A stretch of DNA of 64,000 nt, taken from positions 1 to 64,000 of the forward strand of contig NZ_VBSN01000010.1 in NCBI RefSeq assembly GCF_006149045.1, in the 5' to 3' direction. Positions 1 through 7,516 of the stretch are shown piece after piece; the stretch's first letter is position 1; every line of letters begins with the position of its first letter. Source of the stretch: Dyadobacter flavalbus (GTDB lineage Bacteria > Bacteroidota > Bacteroidia > Cytophagales > Spirosomataceae). A program made the position numbers and the translations under genes. A model generated the notes under the pieces. The model was given only the letters and a program-made list of their open reading frames with translations, was not told where the DNA came from and searched no databases.

Positions 1-1
1 A

Positions 2-109
2 ACCAAGAAAGCTGGCATCCGGCAAGTGCAACGGCGTTTAGCAGCTTTGGATTTAAGTCAAGACGAGTTGATTACTTTGTTTTCAAACAGCTCTTTTTCA
101 AATAGTTAA
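2..109 (+). pseudogene. 3' tail of an unidentified reading frame cut by the window edge
   Basis: One frame is open from the window edge for 35 codons and ends in TAA at 107-109. The translated tail is basic and helix-like at first (it contains RQVQRRLAALDLSQDEL) and ends in a Ser/Asn-rich stretch. I do not recognise the family. It may be the true C-terminus of a gene lying outside the window or a chance frame; the region after it is eroded, so a remnant is possible. Confidence 0.25.
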
Positions 110-128
110 TTGATTGTTGTATAGAAAT

Positions 129-410
129 AGCTTGACATTAATTCATAACCGCACGGATTACAGCAATTTATGTGAAGAAGTCAAAAAGTCAAAAACCGGT
201 TTGGTCAATCGGCAGATTATTGGACTGTACAGAATTGGAATGTATTCAAAAAACAGATCTTGGGTGCTGCCAGGATTTCCCGTAACTTATTAAGATGCTG
301 GAACCGTTACTATCAGCGATTCAGAAATCGGAAGTTTATTGTTAGAGCTAGAAAGTACGGTGGTATGAAACAAGCGAGTACAATGAGCTAGCACTGTTAT
401 CATATCAGAT
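129..410 (+). pseudogene. Decayed DUF1016 (YhcG-type) N-terminal remnant
   Basis: Codons in frame from 129 to the TAA at 291-293 give a segment containing DYSNLCEEVKKSKTG and VNRQIIGLYRIGMYSKNRSW. This resembles the start of DUF1016/YhcG proteins, whose N-terminal domain has a Val-Asn-(Arg/x)-x-(I/L)-(I/V)-x-LYW-x-IG core followed by a Trp-Gly motif. The W of LYW is missing and the frame shifts at the SW(G) motif; the next frame over continues with WGAARISRNLL, then meets a stop near 390. There is no start codon or intact product. DUF1016 proteins are PD-(D/E)XK-type nucleases often found in accessory regions. The match is from memory of the family and is only moderately certain. Confidence 0.35.
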
Positions 411-630
411 TTGAACGAACGACTTCTTGCATACTATTGGGACTGGAGTAATTTGCTAAATACATCAACCTTTATGTTAAGCTCTTCATCGAACATAAGT
501 TGTTAATGACAGCTTCAAGAAGAAAAATCGGTTGCAATAAAATAGATAATCATGAAAGTTTTAGTTTGACGTCGTGCAAACTGCTTCCCTCCAAAAAAAC
601 TATTGCAACTTTTATTGCAATTAAACAAAA
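411..630. other. Gene-free, AT-rich remnant sequence
   Basis: No reading frame of useful length is present on either strand, and I see no terminal inverted repeats or recognisable transposase fragments. A short repeated motif TTGCAA(T/C) occurs at about 532, 604 and 615. It probably belongs to the same eroded accessory stretch as the DUF1016-like remnant that precedes it. Confidence 0.4.
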
Positions 631-659
631 AAGGACTTGGCTTTTTTAGCTAAGTCCTT
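623..659 (-). terminator. Intrinsic terminator of the CAU tRNA
   Basis: Read on the minus strand, an 11-bp stem (AAGGACTTAGC paired with GCCAAGTCCTT, one mismatch) with an A-rich loop is followed directly by a T tract (complement of 623-632). It starts 11 bases past the tRNA 3' end, the right place for a factor-independent terminator of that gene. Confidence 0.85.
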
Positions 660-669
660 GATTTTCAAG

Positions 670-743
670 TGGGCCCACCTGGGATCGAACCAGGCACCTA
701 CTGATTATGAGTCAGTTGCTCTAACCGAATGAGCTATAGGCCC
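670..743 (-). tRNA. tRNA with CAU anticodon (Ile2 or elongator Met)
   Basis: The minus strand folds into a complete cloverleaf of 74 bases: acceptor stem GGGCCTA with TGGGCCC (one G-U), D arm GCTC/GAGC, anticodon stem ACTGA/TCAGT with loop CTCATAA, and T arm CCTGG-TTCGATC-CCAGG. The discriminator base is A and CCA is not encoded. The loop gives anticodon CAU. From sequence alone I cannot decide between elongator methionine and the lysidine-modified isoleucine tRNA (decoding AUA); the tandem D-loop does not look like an initiator. It has its own terminator downstream and a damaged partial copy immediately upstream. Confidence 0.93.
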
Positions 744-754
744 TTAAATTTTAA

Positions 755-834
755 CCTGATGCTGAGTCCGGCACCTGCTGATTGTGAGCGGCTGCCGCGC
801 GGTCAGTTGCTCTAACCGAATGAGCTGTAGGCCC
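755..834 (-). pseudogene. Degenerate duplicate of the CAU tRNA with an insert in the anticodon arm
   Basis: Positions 802-845 repeat 711-754 with a single mismatch (5' half of the tRNA plus its upstream flank), and 770-788 repeat 693-711 with two mismatches (3' side of the anticodon arm and variable loop). Between them lies a 14-base GC-rich insert (CCGCGCGGCAGCCG on the minus strand) exactly between the 5' anticodon stem and the loop. The loop reads CTCACAA, so the nominal anticodon is CAC. The T arm is diverged and the 3' acceptor strand is absent, so a normal tRNA cannot form. It is best read as a tRNA pseudogene made by tandem duplication. Confidence 0.75.
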
Positions 835-920
835 TTAAATTTTAATCCAGCTGTTGGCTGGATCGGAGTGCAAAATTAGTGAAACGAATTAAATCTCCAA
901 ACGATTATGATAAGAATAAG

Positions 921-928
921 TACTTTTG
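921..928 (+). promoter_or_regulatory. Possible Bacteroidota -7 box upstream of the HD-domain gene
   Basis: TACTTTTG fits the Bacteroidota -7 consensus TAnnTTTG and lies 36 bases before the proposed TTG start. No TTG -33 element is visible at the expected spacing of about 19-21 bases, so this is a partial match only. Confidence 0.3.
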
Positions 929-964
929 TCCGTTGCTACATAACTAATCTGCCTAAAATTAATC

Positions 965-2197
965 TTGAACAAAAGGAAAATTATCAACGATCCGGTTTAC
1001 GGATTTATATCCATCTATTCTGATCTGCTTTATGATCTTGTTGAACACCCTTATTTTCAACGGCTTAGAAGGATCAAGCAATTGGGATTGGCCGATATGG
1101 TGTACCCGGGAGCACTGCATACCCGCTTTCATCATGCGCTCGGTGCCATGCACCTGATGGGGCAGGCCCTGAAGGTTCTTCAGGAAAAAGGCCATCTTAT
1201 ATGGGAGCCGGAGCTGGAAGCTGCGCAGGTTGCCATTCTTTTGCACGACCTTGGCCACGGCCCGTTTTCCCATGTTCTGGAAAGTGTTATGCTGCCCGGC
1301 GTACCGCACGAATCCATCACACTCGTCATGATGAAAGAACTGAACCGTCAGATGAACGGCAGGCTGGATATTGCCATCCAGATGTTTGAAGGAACTTATC
1401 CCAGAAGGTTTTTTCATCAGATGATTTCAAGCCAGCTGGATATGGACCGCATGGATTATCTGAACAGGGACAGCTTTTACACGGGCGTTATAGAAGGTTC
1501 CATCGGTGCCGACCGGCTTATTAAAATGCTCGATATCAGCAAAGATCAGCTGGTTGTGGAAGAAAAAGGATTGCTCAGCATTGAAAATTTCCTGCATTCA
1601 CGGCGGCTGATGTACTGGCAGGTTTATTTACATAAAACATTGCTGAGCGCACAGGCCATGCTTACACAGATTCTTTACAGAGCCAGAGAACTGTCGGAAA
1701 GCGGGGAAGAGCTCTTTGCTACGCCCGACTTTGCCCGATTCCTGAAGAACAGGTTTTCCATTACGGATTTTGATGTCAGTACCGATTTGCTGGAATCATT
1801 CAACGGATTGGACGATAACGACGTATGGGCTTCGGTAAAAGGATGGAAAACGCACAGCGATCCGGTTTTGTCAAAGCTGTCCGGAATGTTGCTGAACAGA
1901 AATCTGTTTAAAATCAATTTTTATGACAGTCCGCCGGAGCCGGAACTGCTTGATCAGCTGCGGGAACAACTTTTACATTCCGGTATTTCCGAAAGCGAAG
2001 TGCCTTATTTTCTTGTCACCGGAGAGACCACAAACTGGGCTTACGCCAAGGAACAGGATCCGATCCGCGTTAAAATGAAGAACGGCGACTTGCTCGATAT
2101 TGCAGATGCATCCGACATTCCAACCATTGAGGCGCTTACTAAGATTGTGCGCAAGTACTATGTATGTTGGGGTAAAAATGTATCTTTGCGTGGTTAG
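965..2197 (+). CDS. HD-domain phosphohydrolase (dNTPase/dGTPase-like, COG1078 type)
   Basis: A 410-residue soluble protein of the HD superfamily. The metal-binding set is visible: RFHHALGAMHL around residue 56, HD at 94-95 in LLHDLGHGPFSH, and DMDRMDYLNRD around 160. Relatives of this size hydrolyse nucleotides, usually deoxynucleoside triphosphates, but the substrate cannot be read from the sequence. The only start that keeps the conserved N-terminus is TTG at 965, because the frame is closed by a stop at 941-943 and has no ATG before the domain. It is followed after 81 bases by lpxD; an HD gene just before the lipid A cluster is a familiar Bacteroidota arrangement, though I know of no functional link. 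Confidence 0.88.
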   Translation: MNKRKIINDPVYGFISIYSDLLYDLVEHPYFQRLRRIKQLGLADMVYPGALHTRFHHALGAMHLMGQALKVLQEKGHLIWEPELEAAQVAILLHDLGHGPFSHVLESVMLPGVPHESITLVMMKELNRQMNGRLDIAIQMFEGTYPRRFFHQMISSQLDMDRMDYLNRDSFYTGVIEGSIGADRLIKMLDISKDQLVVEEKGLLSIENFLHSRRLMYWQVYLHKTLLSAQAMLTQILYRARELSESGEELFATPDFARFLKNRFSITDFDVSTDLLESFNGLDDNDVWASVKGWKTHSDPVLSKLSGMLLNRNLFKINFYDSPPEPELLDQLREQLLHSGISESEVPYFLVTGETTNWAYAKEQDPIRVKMKNGDLLDIADASDIPTIEALTKIVRKYYVCWGKNVSLRG

Positions 2198-2278
2198 TCA
2201 GGATCATTACAAGAAGGAGACTTTATAACAGATTTTATTACATACTCGAAATACGTTACCCGAAATTAGCCGAAAAAT

Positions 2279-3328
2279 ATGAAATTTACTGTCAGCGAGA
2301 TTGCTCAGATGCTTGATGGAACCATTGTTGGAGATGATAAAATTACAATTGATTCGGCTGCTAAAATTGAAGAAGGGCGTCCGGGATGTATTTCATTTTT
2401 GGCCAATAGTAAATACGAGTCTTACATATATTCCACTCAGTCTTCGGCCGTTATTGTAAACAGGGACTTTACGCCGAAGAAAGAAATTGCAGCAACGCTC
2501 ATTTATGTTGATAATGCTTATACGGCATTTACAATCCTTTTGGAAGAATATCAGAAGCGCATCGGCAACGAAAAACGTGGTGTGGAACAGCCCAGCTTTA
2601 TTGGTGAAAACAGCACGACGGGTGAAGGTTGTTACCGCGGTGCCTTCTCTTATATAGGTAAAAACTGCGTCATTGGAAACAGCGTCAAAATCTATCCGAA
2701 CACGTATATCGGAGATAATACCGAAATAGGGGACCATTCTGTCGTTCATCCTGGCGTAAAAATTTATGACAATACCGTAATCGGTAAAAACTGCACCATT
2801 TTTGCAAACTGTGTAATCGGCGGTGACGGTTTCGGGTTTGCACCGCAGGCGGACGGAACCTACAAGGCAATTCCCCAGCTTGGCAATGTCGTGATAGAAG
2901 ATGATGTAAGTATCGGTTCGAATACGACGATCGATTGCGCGACAATGGGTTCCACGATTATCAGAAAAGGAGTTAAAATTGATAATCTGGTCCAGATTGC
3001 ACATAATGTCGAAATTGGAAAAAATACCGTAATTGCGGCACAAGCCGGCATTTCAGGTTCTACAACCATTGGCGAACAATGCGTAATTGCTGGCCAGGTT
3101 GGTATCGTCGGACATATTTCAGTTGCCAAAAACACCAAAATCGGTGCGCAGAGCGGACTGGGTAAATCCATTAAAAAAGAAGGGCTTTCCTTGTCGGGAT
3201 CGCCGGCAAGAGATTTGAATGAACATTTGAGATCCATGGCTCTGGTAAGAAGACTTCCTGAAATGGAAGAAAGACTGAAAGATCTGGAAAGTAATCGTGA
3301 AACGTCCGACTTCCAGGAAAGAGACTAA
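2279..3328 (+). CDS. lpxD: UDP-3-O-(3-hydroxyacyl)glucosamine N-acyltransferase LpxD
   Basis: LpxD adds the second 3-hydroxyacyl chain, to N2 of UDP-3-O-acylglucosamine, from acyl-ACP: the third step of lipid A synthesis in the cytosol. The 349-residue protein has the N-terminal uridine-binding domain (residues 1-100) followed by a left-handed beta-helix of hexapeptide repeats (about 105-310), with the catalytic histidine at 242 in IAHNVEIG and a C-terminal helix that contacts ACP. The length is normal. It begins a tight run with lpxC-fabZ (38-base gap) and lpxA, so the three are very probably co-transcribed. Confidence 0.97.
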   Translation: MKFTVSEIAQMLDGTIVGDDKITIDSAAKIEEGRPGCISFLANSKYESYIYSTQSSAVIVNRDFTPKKEIAATLIYVDNAYTAFTILLEEYQKRIGNEKRGVEQPSFIGENSTTGEGCYRGAFSYIGKNCVIGNSVKIYPNTYIGDNTEIGDHSVVHPGVKIYDNTVIGKNCTIFANCVIGGDGFGFAPQADGTYKAIPQLGNVVIEDDVSIGSNTTIDCATMGSTIIRKGVKIDNLVQIAHNVEIGKNTVIAAQAGISGSTTIGEQCVIAGQVGIVGHISVAKNTKIGAQSGLGKSIKKEGLSLSGSPARDLNEHLRSMALVRRLPEMEERLKDLESNRETSDFQERD

Positions 3329-3366
3329 ATTCCAACGCGCCTTTAAGTAGAAAAGGATATTATATA

Positions 3367-4758
3367 ATGAACGAAAAACAACAAACCATTTCTAAGTCTG
3401 TATCCGTTACAGGAGTGGGTTTACATACAGGTGTCGTCGCAACCATGACTTTTGTTCCTGCACCGGCCAATCACGGATACAAGTTTCAGCGTGTTGACTT
3501 ACCCGGCCAGCCCATTGTAGATGCAGATGTTGATAATGTAGTAGATTTGTCCCGCGGTACCACCATTGAACAGAACGGCGCCCGGATACATACCGTTGAG
3601 CATACACTTGCCGCGCTTGTAGGATTGCAGATCGATAACGTACTGATCCAGCTCGACGGCCCCGAACCGCCCATTATGGACGGCAGTTCCATCAAGTTTG
3701 TGGATGCATTGCAGGATGCGGGCATTGAAGAGCAGAATGCCTACCGCAATTACTTTGAAGTTCCCGAATACGTACATTACATCAACAAGGAAAAAGATAC
3801 CGAACTGGTAGCATTGCCGCTGTCCGATTACCGGCTTACCGTTATGGTGGATTACAATTCCACCGTCATCAGCAGCCAGCATGCTTCGCTCAACGATATT
3901 ACGTTGTTTAAAGATGATATTGCCGAATGCCGGACTTTTGTCTTTCTTCATGAACTGGAAGCATTATACCGTCAGAACCTGATCAAAGGCGGTGATCTTA
4001 CCAATGCAATCGTCATTGTGGACCGCGAAGTGCAGGACGGGGAACTGGATCATTTGTCGCAGCTTCTGAGCAAGCCGAAAGTCAGTGTAAACAAGTCAAA
4101 AGGTATACTGAACAACGTTGAGCTGCATTATCCCAATGAAATGGCCCGGCATAAATTGCTGGATCTGATCGGAGATCTTGCCCTTGTGGGACGACCTATA
4201 AAAGCACAGATACTTGCAGCCCGGCCCGGACATGCAGCCAATGTTGCATTGGCGAAAAAGATCAAGAAGCTGATCAAATCCGGTAAAGGAGATATTCCAC
4301 AGTACGATCCGAACAAAGCCCCCATATTCGATATTAATCAGATTGGGCAATTGCTTGCGCACCGGTATCCGTTCCAGATGATTGACAAGATCATTGCACT
4401 GGATGAAAACAGCGTGGTCGGAGTGAAAAATGTTACGATTAACGAGCAGTTTTTTCTTGGACACTTTCCGGGAAATCCTGTAATGCCTGGCGTACTGCAG
4501 CTGGAAGCCATGGCGCAAACCGGTGGAATACTTGTTTTAACCAGTGTTCCCGATCCGGATAATTACTGGCCTTACCTTATCGGAATTGATGCATGCCGCT
4601 TCCGCCGCAATGTGTTTCCGGGCGACACGGTAATTTTCAAATGTGAATTTACTTCTCCGATGAAGCGCGGGATTGTAAAAATGAGTGGCCGGGGATACGT
4701 AGCCGGACAACTGGTGTGTGAAGCAGATATGATAGCAAGCCTGGTAAAGAAAAAATGA
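3367..4758 (+). CDS. lpxC-fabZ: Bifunctional LpxC deacetylase / FabZ dehydratase
   Basis: A 463-residue fusion. Residues 1-305 are LpxC, the zinc deacetylase that commits UDP-3-O-acyl-GlcNAc to lipid A synthesis; zinc ligands His79, His262 and Asp266 and the general acid His289 are all present. Residues 320-463 are FabZ, the 3-hydroxyacyl-ACP dehydratase of fatty acid elongation, with catalytic His366 in GHFPGNPVMPG and Glu380 in LQLEAMAQ. The fusion is characteristic of Bacteroidota and puts the two enzymes that compete for 3-hydroxyacyl-ACP under one promoter. Its stop codon overlaps the lpxA start (ATGA), implying translational coupling. Confidence 0.97.
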   Translation: MNEKQQTISKSVSVTGVGLHTGVVATMTFVPAPANHGYKFQRVDLPGQPIVDADVDNVVDLSRGTTIEQNGARIHTVEHTLAALVGLQIDNVLIQLDGPEPPIMDGSSIKFVDALQDAGIEEQNAYRNYFEVPEYVHYINKEKDTELVALPLSDYRLTVMVDYNSTVISSQHASLNDITLFKDDIAECRTFVFLHELEALYRQNLIKGGDLTNAIVIVDREVQDGELDHLSQLLSKPKVSVNKSKGILNNVELHYPNEMARHKLLDLIGDLALVGRPIKAQILAARPGHAANVALAKKIKKLIKSGKGDIPQYDPNKAPIFDINQIGQLLAHRYPFQMIDKIIALDENSVVGVKNVTINEQFFLGHFPGNPVMPGVLQLEAMAQTGGILVLTSVPDPDNYWPYLIGIDACRFRRNVFPGDTVIFKCEFTSPMKRGIVKMSGRGYVAGQLVCEADMIASLVKKK

Positions 4759-5567
4759 CTCAAGCATTAGCATATATTCATCCTGACGCGAAGATCGGTC
4801 AGGATGTAGTGATAGAACCTTTCGCGATGATCCATCCTGATGTAGAAATCGGTGAAGGCACGTGGATAGGATCACACGCCGTTATCAATTCCGGTGCAAG
4901 AATTGGAAAGAACTGCCGGATTTTTCCCGGTGCTGTAATTTCTGCAACGCCGCAGGATCTGAAGTATAACAATGAATATACTTTAACCATCATTGGCGAT
5001 AATACGACAATCCGCGAATATGCAACCATCAGCAGAGGAACGGAAGAACACTGGAAAACAGTAGTCGGCTCCGACTGTCTGATCATGGCCTATGCCCACG
5101 TGGCGCATGACTGTCGTGTAGGAAATAATTGTATTATAGGAAATAATGTACAGATGGCCGGCCACGTACATGTCGGCGACTGGGCAATTGTAAGTGCGTT
5201 AAGTGCGGTGCATCAGTTTGTTAAAATCGGTTCGCATGCTTTTGTTTCCGGTGCTACGCTGGTCCGCAAAGATGTTCCGCCTTTTACCAAAGCTGCCCGC
5301 GAACCTATTTCCTACGCCGGTATCAACTCGGTGGGTTTGCGCAGAAGAGGTTACAGCAATGAAAAAATTGTTGAGATCCAGAATATTTACCGTTACATAT
5401 ACATGCGCGGGCTGAACAATGCAGAAGCCCTGCAGAAAATAGAGCTGGAACTGCCGCCCTCCAATGAACGCGATGTCGTCATCAATTTTATCCGGAATTC
5501 GGAAAGGGGAATTATGAAAAGCCCGTTTCAGACAAACGGTGCCAGCGAAGCAGAAGCACAGTCCTGA
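4755..5567 (+). CDS. lpxA: Acyl-ACP--UDP-N-acetylglucosamine O-acyltransferase LpxA
   Basis: LpxA performs the first acylation of lipid A synthesis, moving a 3-hydroxyacyl chain from ACP to the 3-OH of UDP-GlcNAc. The 270-residue protein is a hexapeptide-repeat beta-helix (residues 5-190) with the catalytic histidine at 118 in AHVAHDC, followed by the typical C-terminal helical domain. The ATG at 4755 overlaps the lpxC-fabZ stop by four bases. It closes the lpx operon and is followed by a strong terminator shared with the convergent MOSC gene. Confidence 0.97.
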   Translation: MTQALAYIHPDAKIGQDVVIEPFAMIHPDVEIGEGTWIGSHAVINSGARIGKNCRIFPGAVISATPQDLKYNNEYTLTIIGDNTTIREYATISRGTEEHWKTVVGSDCLIMAYAHVAHDCRVGNNCIIGNNVQMAGHVHVGDWAIVSALSAVHQFVKIGSHAFVSGATLVRKDVPPFTKAAREPISYAGINSVGLRRRGYSNEKIVEIQNIYRYIYMRGLNNAEALQKIELELPPSNERDVVINFIRNSERGIMKSPFQTNGASEAEAQS

Positions 5568-5584
5568 AAATATTTTAAATGTTG

Positions 5585-5615
5585 AAAAGAGCTTTCGGAA
5601 ACGGAAGCTCTTTTT
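5585..5615. terminator. Bidirectional terminator between lpxA and the MOSC gene
   Basis: An 11-bp stem AAGAGCTTTCG / CGGAAGCTCTT closes a GAAA tetraloop and is flanked by A residues on the left and T residues on the right, so it can end transcripts from both convergent genes. Confidence 0.88.
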
Positions 5616-5618
5616 AGT

Positions 5619-6416
5619 TTACTGCGTTACTGTAACTTCATCACCTGCCTTTACAGTCCCGAAAGCAGCGGCAACAACATTCTGCCCGAATAAGATCTTA
5701 TTATTTATTTTCCGGTACGTTGACAACGTTTTCAGCGGCTCAGCGCCTTTTTCGGCCGTTTTTTGATTTATCGTAGTCATAATGCATCTTGCGCAGGGTT
5801 TTACGACTTCAAAAGCGGCGTTGCCGATTGTAATGCTTTTCCATTCATCCTCTGCAAAAGGTTTGGTGCCGGTAATGACAAAATTGGGCCGGAACCGCGC
5901 CATGCTGACAGGTTCGGCAAGTCTGGAATTCAGGTCGTCCAGAGAAGCCTGTGAAATGACCAGATATGGGAAACCATCAGCAAAACTTACGTTCTCATCA
6001 TGCCGGGCATAATGCGGGTCGGCTTTGCGCTGTGTATTTTCAGGCATCATCACAAGTCTTACTTTTTTGCCAAGCTGATTGCTGAGCCATTGATCCGCGG
6101 CATTACTGACGGTTACAGCATCCACAACATCATTCCATACTTTTACAGAAATCGTTTCTTCTGAAACCGGTTCAAACGGAGCAATGGTATGGTTTTCCGG
6201 ATTGTCACGGCTGAAAATTTTCAGTCCGCCGGCTTGCAGCGTAACATCGATCAAAGCCATTTCAGGTGAAAAACGCTGCGTCTGAAACATGCCGTTTTCA
6301 TCCACAATCATCCAGCGGCGATCGTACTGCAACCCTTTTTCTTCCGTATGTGCTTCGGTAAGCCTGATTCCGCCCAGTGATTTGACCGGATAAATCCAGA
6401 TTTCGGATAAGATCAT
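5619..6416 (-). CDS. MOSC N-terminal beta-barrel and MOSC domain protein (YcbX-like)
   Basis: A 265-residue protein with the MOSC N-terminal beta-barrel domain (start SEIWIYPVKSLGGI, residues 1-120) and a MOSC domain (about 125-260) containing the KPCARC motif near residue 215, as in molybdenum-cofactor-dependent N-hydroxylated-base reductases of the YcbX/mARC family. Such proteins bind the molybdenum cofactor through a conserved cysteine and reduce N-hydroxylated compounds. No ferredoxin domain is fused here, unlike E. coli YcbX. It lies between lpxA and tsaD, convergent with the former and 31 bases downstream of the latter, with which it may be co-transcribed. Confidence 0.88.
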   Translation of the reverse strand: MILSEIWIYPVKSLGGIRLTEAHTEEKGLQYDRRWMIVDENGMFQTQRFSPEMALIDVTLQAGGLKIFSRDNPENHTIAPFEPVSEETISVKVWNDVVDAVTVSNAADQWLSNQLGKKVRLVMMPENTQRKADPHYARHDENVSFADGFPYLVISQASLDDLNSRLAEPVSMARFRPNFVITGTKPFAEDEWKSITIGNAAFEVVKPCARCIMTTINQKTAEKGAEPLKTLSTYRKINNKILFGQNVVAAAFGTVKAGDEVTVTQ

Positions 6417-6447
6417 TTTTTATAAAAGTGTAAGATACTGCTTTGCT

Positions 6448-7446
6448 TTAAAAATCCATTCTCGCCATCGGACTGACGGTCTGATCGCTGAAATCGTTTT
6501 CCAGGAATTTATAATGTGCCGCCATGGCAATCATGGCCGCATTATCGGTGCAATATTCAAATGCCGGAACAAAAACTTTCCAGTTCATTTTTTCACCCAG
6601 TTCCTGTAAAGATTTCCGCAGACCGGAATTAGCAGAAACGCCGCCGGCAATGGCAATCTGGGAAATGCCTGTTTCCTTTGCAGCTTTTTTAAGTTTCTTT
6701 AAAAGAATATCAATCAATGTAAACTGGATGCTTGCACAAATATCCGGCAAGTTCTGCTGAATAAAATCAGGATTTTCCCGTACACGTTTTTGAAGAAAAT
6801 ACATAAAAGAAGTTTTAATGCCGCTGAATGAAAAATCCAGTCCGGGCATTTCTGGAAGCGGAAACGGAAATGCATTCGGGTCTCCGGCGGCAGCATACTT
6901 ATCGATCAACGGCCCGCCCGGATAAGGAAGATCCAGCAATTTGGCCGTTTTGTCAAATGCCTCGCCAACGGCGTCATCTCTGGTTTCCCCGATAATTTCC
7001 ATTTGCAAAGGCGCGGTAATTTTTACAATTTGAGTGTGCCCGCCGCTTACCGTAAGGCACAAAAAGGGAAAAGAAGGTTTCGGCTCATCAATAAAATGTG
7101 CCATAACGTGCGCCTGCATGTGATTTACGGCAATCAGCGGAATGTTGAGCCCGAGCGCCATGGATTTTGCAAAGGAAGTTCCGACCAGTAAAGCGCCTAA
7201 TAAACCCGGTCCCTTTGTAAAAGCAATGGCATCCAGGTCTTTTTTTGTTACTTTTGCATCATTCAATGCTTTATCCACAACCGGTAAAACATGTTGTTGA
7301 TGAGCCCGGGAAGCCAGTTCAGGGACAACACCGCCGTATTGTGTATGAATGAGTTGTGTGGCAACAACATTGGAGCAGATTTTCCCGTTAGTTATTACGG
7401 CTGCGGAGGTTTCGTCGCAAGACGATTCAATGGCGAGGATGTTCAT
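6448..7446 (-). CDS. tsaD: tRNA N6-adenosine threonylcarbamoyltransferase TsaD
   Basis: TsaD transfers the threonylcarbamoyl group to A37 of ANN-decoding tRNAs (t6A), acting with TsaB and TsaE. The metal-binding pair His109 and His113 is seen in NHMQAHVMAH, together with the ASKHA-fold N-terminus ILAIESSCDETS and a CTDNAAMIA motif near the C-terminus. I chose the ATG at 7446 (332 residues), where the conserved sequence begins; a TTG at 7476 would only add ten poorly conserved residues. It is divergent from tamB across 70 bases, so the intervening stretch must hold both promoters. Confidence 0.96.
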   Translation of the reverse strand: MNILAIESSCDETSAAVITNGKICSNVVATQLIHTQYGGVVPELASRAHQQHVLPVVDKALNDAKVTKKDLDAIAFTKGPGLLGALLVGTSFAKSMALGLNIPLIAVNHMQAHVMAHFIDEPKPSFPFLCLTVSGGHTQIVKITAPLQMEIIGETRDDAVGEAFDKTAKLLDLPYPGGPLIDKYAAAGDPNAFPFPLPEMPGLDFSFSGIKTSFMYFLQKRVRENPDFIQQNLPDICASIQFTLIDILLKKLKKAAKETGISQIAIAGGVSANSGLRKSLQELGEKMNWKVFVPAFEYCTDNAAMIAMAAHYKFLENDFSDQTVSPMARMDF

Positions 7447-7516
7447 ACGGATGAAAATATTCCCAAATTTAAGCAATTAACACTAAGATAAGCAGTATCC
7501 TGCTGCGAAGCCGTAT

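Noticed and set aside
1..630. Insertion sequence or intact prophage at the left end
   Set aside because: No transposase, integrase or terminal inverted repeats can be seen; only remnants of coding sequence.
2161..2190. TATCTTTG inside the 3' end of the HD gene as a promoter for lpxD
   Set aside because: The nearest TTG is only 11 bases upstream, wrong spacing; lpxD may still be co-transcribed with the HD gene.
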